This document shows, piece by piece, positions 21,789-30,155 of a DNA stretch of 64,000 nucleotides. This stretch comes from Streptomyces avermitilis MA-4680 = NBRC 14893. GTDB lineage: Bacteria; Actinomycetota; Actinomycetes; Streptomycetales; Streptomycetaceae. The stretch spans positions 5,022,001 through 5,086,000 of the forward strand of contig NC_003155.5 in the NCBI RefSeq assembly GCF_000009765.2. Direction: 5' to 3'. The position numbers were made by a program, and so were the translations under genes. Within the stretch, counting starts at the first letter, position 1, and the number at the start of each line of letters is the position of its first letter. The notes beneath the pieces are model-generated. The model did no database searches. It was not told the origin of the DNA and saw only the letters and a program-made list of their open reading frames with translations.

Positions 21789-23213
21789 ATGTCCAGGGAG
21801 CAACGCGGGCCGAACGAAAAACTCGGCGCCGTTCTCGCCCTCGCGGGAATCAGCAACGCAGGACTCGCTCGTCGCGTCAACGATCTTGGCGCTCAACGCG
21901 GGTTGACTCTTCGCTACGACAAGACGTCCGTGGCGCGCTGGGTGTCGAAGGGAATGGTGCCCCAGGGCGCCGCCCCGCACCTCATCGCCGCGGCCATCGG
22001 CCAGAAGCTCGGCCGCCCGGTGCCGCTCCACGAGATCGGACTGGCGGACGCGGATCCCGCACCGGAAGTGGGTCTCGCCTTCCCCCGGGACGTCGGCCAG
22101 GCGGTGCGCTCGGCGACGGAGCTGTACCGGCTCGACCTCGCCGGACGCCGGGCCGGCGCCGGCGGCATCTGGCAGTCGCTCGCCGGATCGTTCGCGGTGA
22201 GCGCATACGCAACTCCCGCTTCACGGTGGCTGATAACCCCGGCCGACAGTTCGGTGGCGCGCGAGGCGAACCCTGGTGAGGAGGCCGGAGCACCGCTGAA
22301 AGTCGGCCACAGCGATGTGCAGAAGCTCCGTGAGGCGGCGGAGGACGCCAGGCGCTGGGACTCCAAGTACGGAGGCGGCGACTGGCGTTCGTCCATGGTG
22401 CCGGAATGCCTGCGGGTGGAGGCGGCACCGCTGCTGCTCGGCGCGTACTCGGACGAAGTCGGCAGGGCCCTCTTCGGAGCGAGCGCCGAGCTGACCCGCC
22501 TCGCGGGCTGGATGGCCTTCGACACGGGCCAGCAGGAGGCCGCTCAGCGGTACTACATCCAGGCCTTACGTCTCGCCCGCGCGGCGGCGGACGTGCCCCT
22601 CGGGGGGTACGTCCTCGCGTCGATGTCGCTCCAGGCGACCTACCGCGGCTTCGGCGACGAGGGCGTCGACCTCGCCCAGGCCGCCCTGGAGCGCAACCGC
22701 GGCCTGGCCACCTCCCGCACCATGAGCTTCTTCCGTCTCGTCGAGGCACGCGCCCACGCGCGCGCGGGTGACGCCCAGGCGGCCGGTGGCGCCCTGAAGG
22801 CGGCCGAGGGCTGGTTGGAGCGGGCCCGCGACGGGGACAACGATCCCTCCTGGCTCGGCTTCTACTCGTACGACCGTTTCGCGGCCGACGCGGCGGAGTG
22901 CTACCGCGATCTCAAGGCGCCGCGCCAGGTCCGCCGCTTCACCGAGCAGGCCCTGTCGAAGCCGACGGAGGAGTTCGTACGCTCCCACGGCCTGCGCCTG
23001 GTCGTGTCCGCGGTCGCCGAGCTGGAGTCGGGCAACCTGGACGCGGCATGCGAGCAGGGCGTACGGGCGGTGGAGGTCGCCGGGCGCATCTCCTCGGCCC
23101 GCACCACCGAGTACGTGAAGGACCTGCTGCACCGGCTGGAGCCGTACGGCGACGAACCGCGCGTGGTGGAGCTGCGGGAGCGCGCACGGCCGCTGCTGAT
23201 GGCTCCGGCCTGA
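21789..23213 (+). CDS. NsdA-like sporulation-associated regulator
   Basis: A 474-residue soluble protein. The N-terminal about 75 residues are HTH-like (GAVLALAGISNAGLARRVND ... YDKTSVARWVSKGMVP). The remainder is helical with TPR-like features (LDLAGRRAG, YYIQALRLARAAADVPLGGY, ERNRGLATSRTMSFF). This architecture is shared with NsdA and related Streptomyces proteins, some of which repress antibiotic production and sporulation, and with the S. coelicolor gene annotated as sporulation-associated beside the Asn-synthase-like gene. ATG 21789 follows GAGGGG at proper spacing. It is preceded by a promoter at 21699-21727. Which genes it controls is unknown. Confidence 0.75.
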   Translation: MSREQRGPNEKLGAVLALAGISNAGLARRVNDLGAQRGLTLRYDKTSVARWVSKGMVPQGAAPHLIAAAIGQKLGRPVPLHEIGLADADPAPEVGLAFPRDVGQAVRSATELYRLDLAGRRAGAGGIWQSLAGSFAVSAYATPASRWLITPADSSVAREANPGEEAGAPLKVGHSDVQKLREAAEDARRWDSKYGGGDWRSSMVPECLRVEAAPLLLGAYSDEVGRALFGASAELTRLAGWMAFDTGQQEAAQRYYIQALRLARAAADVPLGGYVLASMSLQATYRGFGDEGVDLAQAALERNRGLATSRTMSFFRLVEARAHARAGDAQAAGGALKAAEGWLERARDGDNDPSWLGFYSYDRFAADAAECYRDLKAPRQVRRFTEQALSKPTEEFVRSHGLRLVVSAVAELESGNLDAACEQGVRAVEVAGRISSARTTEYVKDLLHRLEPYGDEPRVVELRERARPLLMAPA

Positions 23214-23382
23214 GAGCCCGGGCCGGCGCGGGCCGCACGTCCGCGCCGGACCCCGGCTCGCACCGTTCCCGGGTGCCCGACGTGACCGCGTGACCTGCTC
23301 GGCCCTCCGGGCGCCTCCACCAGGGTTTGAGGGCATTGTCAGTGGCGCAGTGCACTATCGAAGCCGGGAGGTGGAGCAGGTG

Positions 23383-24591
23383 GTGCAGAAGATCGCTTAC
23401 GACTGCGATGTGCTGGTGATCGGTGGCGGGATCGTCGGCCTGTCGACGGCGTATGCGATCACGCGTGCCGCGCCGGGCACGCGGGTGACGGTGCTGGAGA
23501 AGGAGCAGGGCCCGGCCCGGCACCAGACGGGGCGCAACAGCGGGGTCGTCCACAGCGGGATCTACTACCGGCCGGGCTCCCTGAAGGCGCGGTACGCGGT
23601 GCGGGGCGCCGCCGAGATGGTGAAGTTCTGCACGGAGTACGGCATCGACCACGCGGTCACCGGCAAGCTGATCGTCGCGACGGAGCGGGCCGAGCTGCCC
23701 CGCCTGCACGCACTCGTGCAGCGCGGCCGGGAGAACGGGATTCCGGTGCGAGAGCTGGGCCCGGCCCAGATCGCGGAGTACGAGCCGGAGGTCCGCGGCC
23801 TCGCGGCCATACATGTGGGCACCACCGGGATCTGCGACTTCGTCGCGGTGGCCCGGCAGCTCGCGGAGTCGTCCGGCGCCGAGATCCGCTACGGGGCGAA
23901 CGTCCTGCGCATCGACCGGCGCCCCTCGCTCGGGGTCGCCGTCCGCACGGGTGACGGAGCGGTCGTCCGCGCGCGCGTGCTGGTCAACTGCGCGGGACTG
24001 CACTGCGACGAGGTGGCCCGGCTCACCGGGGACGACCCCGGGATGCGGATCGTGCCCTTCCGGGGCGAGTACTACACGCTGGCACGCCCCGAGCTGGTGC
24101 ACGGGCTGGTCTATCCGGTGCCGGATCCGGCGTTCCCGTTCCTCGGGGTGCACCTCACCCGCGGCATCGACCGCAGCGTGCACATCGGCCCCAACGCGGT
24201 ACCGGCGCTGGCCCGCGAGGGATACGGCTGGGGGACAGTGCGGCCACGGGAGCTGGGCGCGACGCTGGCGTGGCCGGGCTCGTGGCGGATAGCGCGGCAG
24301 CACTGGCGGTACGGCGCCGGGGAGCTGCGGCGGTCGGTGTCGAAGGGAGCCTTCACCCAGGCGGTACGGCGACTGCTGCCGGCGGTGACGGAGGACGACC
24401 TGCGACCGGCGGCGGCGGGCGTACGGGCCCAGGCGGTGCTGCGGGACGGGACGCTGGTGGACGACTTCCTGATCCGGGAGGGGGCACGGGCGGTGCACGT
24501 ACTGAACGCGCCTTCGCCCGCGGCGACGGCGTCGCTGCCGATCGGGCGGGAGGTGGCGCGGCGAGCGCTGGCGGCGCTGGCCGACACCTGA
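23383..24591 (+). CDS. lhgO: L-2-hydroxyglutarate oxidase
   Basis: A 402-residue FAD-dependent oxidoreductase of the DAO fold. The N-terminal dinucleotide motif is DVLVIGGGIVGLSTAYAI. It is followed by the family signature RHQTGRNSGVVHSGIYY, where the His is thought to be near the flavin, and IVPFRGEYY. This matches LhgO/L2HGDH, which oxidises L-2-hydroxyglutarate to 2-oxoglutarate and passes electrons to quinone or oxygen. The GTG at 23383 places the FAD motif at the N-terminus; longer frames add non-conserved residues. A promoter-like TTGTCA lies at 23336-23341 with TATCGA 14 bp further on, a short spacer, so the promoter call is weak. Monocistronic by context. Confidence 0.85.
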   Translation: MQKIAYDCDVLVIGGGIVGLSTAYAITRAAPGTRVTVLEKEQGPARHQTGRNSGVVHSGIYYRPGSLKARYAVRGAAEMVKFCTEYGIDHAVTGKLIVATERAELPRLHALVQRGRENGIPVRELGPAQIAEYEPEVRGLAAIHVGTTGICDFVAVARQLAESSGAEIRYGANVLRIDRRPSLGVAVRTGDGAVVRARVLVNCAGLHCDEVARLTGDDPGMRIVPFRGEYYTLARPELVHGLVYPVPDPAFPFLGVHLTRGIDRSVHIGPNAVPALAREGYGWGTVRPRELGATLAWPGSWRIARQHWRYGAGELRRSVSKGAFTQAVRRLLPAVTEDDLRPAAAGVRAQAVLRDGTLVDDFLIREGARAVHVLNAPSPAATASLPIGREVARRALAALADT

Positions 24592-24989
24592 AAGCCGCGC
24601 CCTGCTCGGGGGTCGGCGTCGGGATCGGGGTCGGCGTCGGGGTCGGGGTCGGCGCGGGCGTCAGGGTGGCCGCCGCCGGTCACCGCTTGAAGGTCGCCCC
24701 GAGCCAGCGTCGAGGTGCCCCTCCGACCAGCCCCCGAAAATCCCCCAGGTCCGGCACCGGCACCGGCATCGCCAAAAGGGCCCCTGCCCCGCGCATCCCG
24801 AACCGAGCACCCCTGATGCCGCGCATCCTGAACCTTGATACCGCGCATCCCTGATGCCACCTCCCGAATCCCGCCCGGGATACCGCCTCCCGGATACCGC
24901 CCGCTCCGGGACGGGCCTCGCCCCCCGGCGGCAGCCGTCCCCGGTGGCAGCCGTCCCCGGCTGGGACAGCCCGTAAAATCGACCTCACT
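24592..24989. repeat. GGGGTCGGCGTC low-complexity tract and trmB promoter
   Basis: 24608-24660 is a run of GGGGTCGGCGTC / GGGGTCGGGGTC units. 24760-24910 repeats short CCGAATCCCGC / GATACCGC segments. No gene is supported. At the right edge a TAAAAT (-10-like, 24974-24979) lies ten bases before the trmB GTG and no ribosome-binding site is visible, so trmB mRNA probably has a leader of only a few bases. Confidence 0.5.
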
Positions 24990-25862
24990 GTGTCTGACTC
25001 TCTCCACACCCCCGAAGAGCCCCGGCCCGGCCCCGGTGAGCAGCTCGCGCACGCCCACGACGGCTCGCTCCGTCACACCCGTGCCAAAGGCGAGCCCCGT
25101 TTCCCCGACGGGCCGAAGGCCGATCCCGCCGGATCGCACTTCGAGCGCCGGATCCGGAGTTTCCAGCCCCGGCGGAGCCGGGTGACGGCCGGGCAGGCCG
25201 ACGCCCTGCAACGGCTGTGGCCCAAGTGGGGCCTGGACATCGACGGACACGCCCTCGACCTCACCGAGCTGTTCGGGAACACCCACCCCGTCGTGCTGGA
25301 GATCGGCTTCGGCATGGGCGAGGCCACCGCGCGGATGGCCGCCGAGGACCCGGACACCGGAATCCTCGCCGTCGACGTGCACACCCCCGGCCAGGGCAAT
25401 CTGCTCAACCTCGCCGACCAGCACGGCCTGACCAACATCCGCGTGGCCAACGGGGACGCGATCATCCTGCTCCGCGAGATGCTCCCGCCCGACTCGCTCG
25501 ACGGCCTGCGCGTCTACTTCCCCGACCCCTGGCCCAAGAAGCGGCATCACAAGCGCCGCCTGATCCAGCCGGAGTTCCTCACCCTCGCCGCGACCCGTCT
25601 GAGGCCCGGCGCGCTCGTGCACTGCGCGACCGACTGGGAGCCGTACGCCGAGCAGATGCTCGACGTCCTCACCGCGCACCCCGACTTCGAGAACACGCAG
25701 CCCACCGGCGGTTACGCGCCACGTCCAGGCTTCCGCCCGCTGACCCGTTTCGAGGGCCAGGGACTGGACAAGGGTCATGTCGTGAACGATCTGCTGTTCC
25801 GGCGCGTACAGCCCAGGGATCAGCACCGAGACCTGCCCCCGTCGGCGACCGAGGCCGACTGA
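24990..25862 (+). CDS. trmB: tRNA (guanine-N7-)-methyltransferase
   Basis: A 290-residue TrmB. It methylates G46 of the tRNA variable loop using S-adenosylmethionine. The SAM motif VVLEIGFGMGEA lies near residue 100. The diagnostic RVYFPDPWPKKRHHKRRL follows near residue 180 and TDWEPYAEQML near 215. The first 60 residues are a variable acidic/proline extension common in actinobacterial TrmB. The start is GTG 24990, a few bases after a TAAAAT -10 element, suggesting near-leaderless translation. The PrsW-like gene follows after 64 bp with its own promoter. Confidence 0.92.
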   Translation: MSDSLHTPEEPRPGPGEQLAHAHDGSLRHTRAKGEPRFPDGPKADPAGSHFERRIRSFQPRRSRVTAGQADALQRLWPKWGLDIDGHALDLTELFGNTHPVVLEIGFGMGEATARMAAEDPDTGILAVDVHTPGQGNLLNLADQHGLTNIRVANGDAIILLREMLPPDSLDGLRVYFPDPWPKKRHHKRRLIQPEFLTLAATRLRPGALVHCATDWEPYAEQMLDVLTAHPDFENTQPTGGYAPRPGFRPLTRFEGQGLDKGHVVNDLLFRRVQPRDQHRDLPPSATEAD

Positions 25863-25913
25863 ACCAACCGCAGTCGGCGCCAGGCACCGTCGCGGGCAGC
25901 GCCCATCCCTCGT

Positions 25914-25929
25914 TAGGGTCGATGCCGTG
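25914..25929 (+). promoter_or_regulatory. -10 element for leaderless transcript of the PrsW-like gene
   Basis: TAGGGT at 25914-25919 is followed by exactly seven bases and then the GTG start at 25927. This spacing would place +1 at the start codon. No Shine-Dalgarno sequence is present. Leaderless mRNAs are common in Streptomyces; this is inferred from spacing. Confidence 0.55.
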
Positions 25930-27288
25930 GCCACCTGTCCCCCCTATCCGACGCACCCCACCGGCCCCGCCGGAGGTGTGCTGCGACGGCACACCCACTG
26001 GTGGCAACGGAGATGGGTGCGGTACGGGGCCCTGGTCACCCTCCTCGCGCTCTCCGGCCTCGTCATCCTGGCGCTCGTACGACAGCAGACGGGCACCGAG
26101 GGCTTCCTGGTGGGCCTGGGCCTCGCGGTCCTGCCGGTCCCGCTGCTCATAGCCGCGTTCCGCTGGCTGGACCGGGTGGAGCCCGGCCCCTGGCGCAACC
26201 TCCTCTTCGCCTTCGCCTGGGGTGCCTGCGCCGCCGCGCTCATAGCGATCGTCGCCAACAGCTTCGCGACGAGATGGATAGCGACCGCGACCGCCGACCC
26301 GACCAGCGCCGACACCCTCGGCGCGACCGTCATAGCGCCCGTCGTCGAGGAGTCCGCGAAGGCGGCGGCCGTACTGCTGGTCTTCCTGTTCCGCAGGCGG
26401 GACTTCACCGGGATCGTCGACGGGGTGGTGATAGCCGGGGTCACGGCCACCGGCTTCGCGTTCACCGAGAACATCCTCTACCTCGGCACCGCCTTCGGCA
26501 CGGACCAGCTGAGCGGCGAGCGCGGCCTCGCCTCGGTGACCGCGGCGACGTTCTTCGTACGCGTCGTGATGTCCCCCTTCGCGCATCCCCTGTTCACCGT
26601 GCTCACCGGCATCGGTTTCGGCATCGCCGCGCTGTCGGCGGAGCGCCAGCATCTGCGCCGGGTGCTGGTCCCGCTCGCGGGACTGCTGCTCGCGATGGGC
26701 ATGCACTCCGTCTGGAACGGCTCGTCCTCGTTCGGGGAATACGGTTTCTTCGCGGTGTACGCGTCCTTCATGGTGCCCGCGTTCGCGTTGCTGACCTGGC
26801 TGGTCATCTGGACGCGGCAGCGGGAGCTGCGGACGGTGCGCGAGGAGCTGCCGGCGTACGCGGCCGCCGGCTGGCTGTCCCTGCCGGAGCCGTTCCTCCT
26901 CAGCTCCATGCGGGCACGGCGGCTCGCCAGGGAGCACGCCGGGCACCACTTCGGGAAGGCCGCGGCCAGGTCCGTGGCGGAGTACGAGGCGTACGCGACG
27001 TCGCTGGCGTTTCTGCGGCACCGGGCGCACCGCGGTCGCGCGGAGGCGAATTTCGCCGTACGGGAGCGGGAGTTGCTCCACGAGCTGTGGAGCCGGCGGG
27101 GGGTGGCGCGGCCCGCGCTGGCGTATGCGGGGCGGGCGATGACGCCGGTGGCGGTGCAGCCGCCCTGGCCGGTCTACGGGTACACGGCGCGGTATGGGCA
27201 GCAGTCCCGCTACGGGCATCCGGGGTACGGGCAGCCGCCGTACGGAGCGGCGGCGCCGTATCCCGCGTACAACCCGTATCGGGTGTAG
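25927..27288 (+). CDS. PrsW family intramembrane metalloprotease
   Basis: A 453-residue polytopic membrane protein with about eight helices. Conserved PrsW motifs are visible: APVVEESAKA (paired Glu), FAFTENILY, SPFAHPLFT and MGMHSVWNG. These Glu and His residues form the presumed metal site in the membrane. In Bacillus, PrsW performs site-1 cleavage of the anti-sigma factor RsiW; the substrate of this homologue is unknown, and no anti-sigma gene is adjacent. The C-terminal about 50 residues are a disordered Tyr/Gly/Pro-rich tail (GQQSRYGHPGYGQPPYG), a feature common in Streptomyces membrane proteins. It appears to be expressed from a leaderless promoter. Confidence 0.85.
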   Translation: MATCPPYPTHPTGPAGGVLRRHTHWWQRRWVRYGALVTLLALSGLVILALVRQQTGTEGFLVGLGLAVLPVPLLIAAFRWLDRVEPGPWRNLLFAFAWGACAAALIAIVANSFATRWIATATADPTSADTLGATVIAPVVEESAKAAAVLLVFLFRRRDFTGIVDGVVIAGVTATGFAFTENILYLGTAFGTDQLSGERGLASVTAATFFVRVVMSPFAHPLFTVLTGIGFGIAALSAERQHLRRVLVPLAGLLLAMGMHSVWNGSSSFGEYGFFAVYASFMVPAFALLTWLVIWTRQRELRTVREELPAYAAAGWLSLPEPFLLSSMRARRLAREHAGHHFGKAAARSVAEYEAYATSLAFLRHRAHRGRAEANFAVRERELLHELWSRRGVARPALAYAGRAMTPVAVQPPWPVYGYTARYGQQSRYGHPGYGQPPYGAAAPYPAYNPYRV

Positions 27289-27327
27289 CGGGTACGGCAC
27301 CGCCGAGGCGCGCCGGTGGGCCGTGTC

Positions 27328-28272
27328 TCAGGCGGAAGCCTGCGTCAGCTTCGACAGCTCCGCGTCCGTCAGGGTCAGCTCGCCCACCGCGAGCAGGGCG
27401 GGCAGCTGGTCCACCGTGCGGGCCGAGGCGATCGGGGCCGCCACCGTCGGCTGGGCCGCCAGCCAGGCCAGGGCCACCGTGGCGGCCTCCGCGCCACGCG
27501 CCCCGGCGATCTCGTCCAGGGCCGCCAGGACGCGCACGCCCCGCTCCGTCCCGAGGTGCTTGCCCGCGCCCTCCGCGCGGGCGGAGTCGACCTTCGTGCC
27601 CGGGCGGTACTTGCCCGTCAGGAAGCCGGAGGCGAGGGCGTAGTACGGGACGGCCGCGAGGCCGTTGCGGGAGGCGACGTCCTGGAGCTGGCCCTCGTAC
27701 GTGTCGCGCGAGACCAGGTTGTAGTGCGGCTGGAGGGCGACGTACCGCGCCAGGCCCTCGCGGTCGGAGAACTCCAGGGACTCCTGGAGCCGCTCGGGGG
27801 AGATGTTGGAGGCCGCGATCGCGCGGACCTTGCCCTCGCGCACCAGCCCGTCGAGCGCGGTGATGATCTCCTCCACCGGCACCGACGGGTCGTCGTAGTG
27901 CGTGTAGTAGAGGTCGATGTAGTCCGTGTCCAGGCGGCGCAAAGAAGCCTCCGCCGCCGCCTTGATGTTGGCCGCGGCCAGCCCCTTGAACCGCGGGTGC
28001 GCGCCGACCTTCGTGGCGAGGACGACCTCGGAGCGGTTGCCGCGCGCGGCGAACCACCTGCCGATGATCGTCTCCGACTCACCGCCCTCGTTGCCGGGCA
28101 CCCACGCCGAGTAGGCGTCGGCGGTGTCCACGAAGTTGCCGCCCCCGGCCGTGTACGCGTCCAGCACGGCGAAGGACTGCGCCTCGTCGGCGGTCCAGCC
28201 GAAGACGTTGCCCCCGAGGGAGAGCGGGAAGACCTCGAGGTCGGACGGGCCGAGCTTGCGAAGAGAAGTCAT
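27328..28272 (-). CDS. Aldo/keto reductase
   Basis: A 314-residue TIM-barrel reductase. The catalytic tetrad is present: Asp in VDTADAYS with the Tyr, Lys in VVLATKVG, and His in LYYTHYDD. The C-terminal NADPH site includes APIASARTVDQL. It reduces carbonyl compounds with NADPH; the substrate is unknown. The start MTSLRKLG fits family length. An in-frame upstream extension overlaps the M23 gene and is rejected. It is convergent with the PrsW-like gene and lies 149 bp after the M23 gene on the same strand. Short GGACTCCC direct repeats occur in that gap near 28385-28408. Confidence 0.85.
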   Translation of the reverse strand: MTSLRKLGPSDLEVFPLSLGGNVFGWTADEAQSFAVLDAYTAGGGNFVDTADAYSAWVPGNEGGESETIIGRWFAARGNRSEVVLATKVGAHPRFKGLAAANIKAAAEASLRRLDTDYIDLYYTHYDDPSVPVEEIITALDGLVREGKVRAIAASNISPERLQESLEFSDREGLARYVALQPHYNLVSRDTYEGQLQDVASRNGLAAVPYYALASGFLTGKYRPGTKVDSARAEGAGKHLGTERGVRVLAALDEIAGARGAEAATVALAWLAAQPTVAAPIASARTVDQLPALLAVGELTLTDAELSKLTQASA

Positions 28273-28421
28273 GCTCGATATCAACGACCGTGATGGAGCC
28301 ACGTATTCCGGCCATCCGGCCGAAACGCCCGGCCGCCGAAGGGCCCGCTGAGGCATCCGGCCGAGCGCCCGTCTCCCGGTCACCCGGACTCCCGGACTCC
28401 CGGACTCCCGATGGTGGTGCC

Positions 28422-29465
28422 CTACGGGTTGAGCCCCTTGCTCTGGAGCCAGGCCGTCGGGTCGATCCCGGTGGCGTTGCCGCCGGGGTGCACCTCCAGG
28501 TGCAGATGCGGCCCGGTCACGTTGCCGGTCGCGCCCACGCGCCCGATGACGTCGCCCGTGGCCACCTTCTGCCCCACGCTGGCGCTGATCGAGGACTGGT
28601 GGCAGAACCACAGCTCGGTGCCGTCGTCGAGGGTGAGGATGGTGCGGTAGCCGTACGAGCCGGCCCAGCCCGCCTCCGTGATGGTGCCGCTGTGGATCGC
28701 CTTGATGAGCGTGCCGGTGGGAGCGGCGAAGTCGAGGCCGGTGTGGTAGCCGGAGGACCACATGGAGCCGGAGTCACCGAAGCGCGAGGTCAGCGTGTAC
28801 GAGGAGGTCGGCAGCGAGTAGCTCTTGGCGAGCTGGGTCAGCCGCGCGGCCTCCTTCTCCGCCTCGATCTCGTCCTCCGCCTTCTTCTTCGCGGCGGCTT
28901 CCTTGGCCTTGGCGTCGTCCTGTGCCTTGGCGGCGGCGTCGGCGGCCTTCTTGGCGGCGGCGGTCTCGGCGGCGCGTGCGGCCGCCTGGTCGACCTGGTC
29001 CTGCTGCGACTCGGCCTGCTGGATGATGCGGGCGCGCAGGGCCTCACCGGCGTCCGCGCTGCCCGCGACCGTGTCGGCGGTGGTCAGGCCCGCGCTGGTG
29101 AGCGGGGTGGACGAGCCCTTGGGGGTGCTGGATTCGGCGCCTACGAAGGCCTTGGCCGATTCGGTGACCGACGACAGGTCGGGCATCGATATGGAGACGG
29201 GCGGCTTGCCGGTCTGCGCGGTGGCCATGCCGCCCGCGCCGACGGCGGCGATGACGCCGACGCCCAGAACGGTGGAGCTGCGCGCGAGTCCGCCGCCGCG
29301 CTGCTTGGCGACGCGGTGCCGGCCGCGCACGGGGCGAATGGACTCCGCGGTGGGATTCCACTCCTCCCAGGGGCCCTCGTCACCCCGGAAACCGAAGGTC
29401 TCCGACTCGTACGACTTCTCACTCGGTGCGAACGAGGTTTGCTGGGCAGGCCGGTTGGACGCCAC
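28422..29465 (-). CDS. M23 family peptidase, secreted or membrane-anchored cell-wall hydrolase
   Basis: A 347-residue protein. The N-terminal about 75 residues are polar, then a hydrophobic segment (SSTVLGVGVIAAVGAGG) serves as signal or anchor. A long Ala/Lys/Glu coiled coil runs at about residues 145-215. The C-terminal LytM/peptidase M23 domain has the zinc ligands HTGLD and HLHLEVH. It should cut peptidoglycan cross-bridges outside the membrane. GTG 29465 follows AAGGAG at nine bases. The long 5' leader carries a ydaO-type riboswitch, so expression is expected to drop when c-di-AMP is high, as reported for other Streptomyces cell-wall hydrolase genes. Confidence 0.88.
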   Translation of the reverse strand: MASNRPAQQTSFAPSEKSYESETFGFRGDEGPWEEWNPTAESIRPVRGRHRVAKQRGGGLARSSTVLGVGVIAAVGAGGMATAQTGKPPVSISMPDLSSVTESAKAFVGAESSTPKGSSTPLTSAGLTTADTVAGSADAGEALRARIIQQAESQQDQVDQAAARAAETAAAKKAADAAAKAQDDAKAKEAAAKKKAEDEIEAEKEAARLTQLAKSYSLPTSSYTLTSRFGDSGSMWSSGYHTGLDFAAPTGTLIKAIHSGTITEAGWAGSYGYRTILTLDDGTELWFCHQSSISASVGQKVATGDVIGRVGATGNVTGPHLHLEVHPGGNATGIDPTAWLQSKGLNP

Positions 29466-29492
29466 GTGGGCGCGCTCCTTTCCTTCCTTCTG

Positions 29493-29645
29493 GCCTACCG
29501 GGTTAGCTGACGGGTTCGGAGCAGGAAGGTCTCCTACGCGCGTATACCTGCCGTGTTGCCACGGCGGCATCCGCGTGATTCACCCCAAGTTGATGGTTCC
29601 CCGGTTCCCTTGCAGGATTCGGCACACGCGCACGGAGCCATCTCT
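29493..29645 (-). promoter_or_regulatory. c-di-AMP riboswitch (ydaO-yuaA type)
   Basis: On the minus strand, upstream of the M23 gene, the conserved ydaO core occurs in order: GCCGAATCCTGC, then GGGAACCGGGGAACCA (29594-29609), GGGGTGAATC (29577-29586), a variable hairpin, GTAGGAGACCTTCC (29524-29537) and AACCCGTCAGCTAACCC (29500-29516). It ends about 28 bp before the GTG start, so it lies in the leader. The class senses c-di-AMP and controls Streptomyces cell-wall hydrolase genes. Boundaries are approximate; identity rests on the conserved blocks. Confidence 0.9.
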
Positions 29646-29878
29646 GGTGACGGCTGGGACAACCGCGCTGCGTTATCGAACGTTAATAGACACGGGCGTG
29701 GTATTCCAAGCGCTTCTTACTGATCGTTAACTACTTTTGGCCTGGACTTACGGGTCATGACCGGTGAAAAACGGGCGAGTTGATCGCACCTCAGGAACCC
29801 CACAGGTTTTGACGGTGCGTCAGCCGCTCCGCGGAGCGACACCCTTCGCTCACACCTGGTGACAATGAGCGAGAACGC

Positions 29879-29920
29879 CGTACGGATGCCGGGGCAAACG
29901 GCGTCGTACGGATGCCGGGG
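29879..29920. repeat. Direct repeat of CGTACGGATGCCGGGG
   Basis: The 16-mer occurs at 29879-29894 and 29905-29920, 26 bp apart, just beyond the tRNA-fMet terminator. No gene is here. It may be a small duplication or a protein-binding pair; no function is supported. Confidence 0.6.
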
Positions 29921-29929
29921 TACACGACT

Positions 29930-29960
29930 GAGGGCCGGAATCCATTGGATTCCGGCCCTC
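29930..29960 (-). terminator. Terminator of tRNA-fMet
   Basis: Perfect 14-bp hairpin, GAGGGCCGGAATCC pairing across a 3-nt loop with GGATTCCGGCCCTC, ten bases beyond the 3' end of tRNA-fMet on the minus strand. Confidence 0.85.
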
Positions 29961-29969
29961 GGCCTTCAG

Positions 29970-30043
29970 TAGCGGGGACAGGATTTGAACCTGCGACCTC
30001 TGGGTTATGAGCCCAGCGAGCTACCGAGCTGCTCCACCCCGCG
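29970..30043 (-). tRNA. tRNA-fMet (CAT), initiator
   Basis: A 74-nt cloverleaf: acceptor CGCGGGG/CCCCGCT with a mismatched first pair, anticodon arm CTGGG CTCATAA CCCAG, T-arm GCAGGTTCAAATCCTGT. The unpaired position 1-72 and the GGG/CCC anticodon-stem pairs mark an initiator tRNA. CCA is not encoded (the gene is followed by CTGA). Confidence 0.95.
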
Positions 30044-30155
30044 TCGTTGAAACCAGTGTACGCCATCCGCGGGACAGGAAGCACACGGGTTCACGCCCAC
30101 GGGCCTTCACCACTGGTTTCCCTTGGGCGACCGCCGATCCCGGCCGGGGGCGGGG

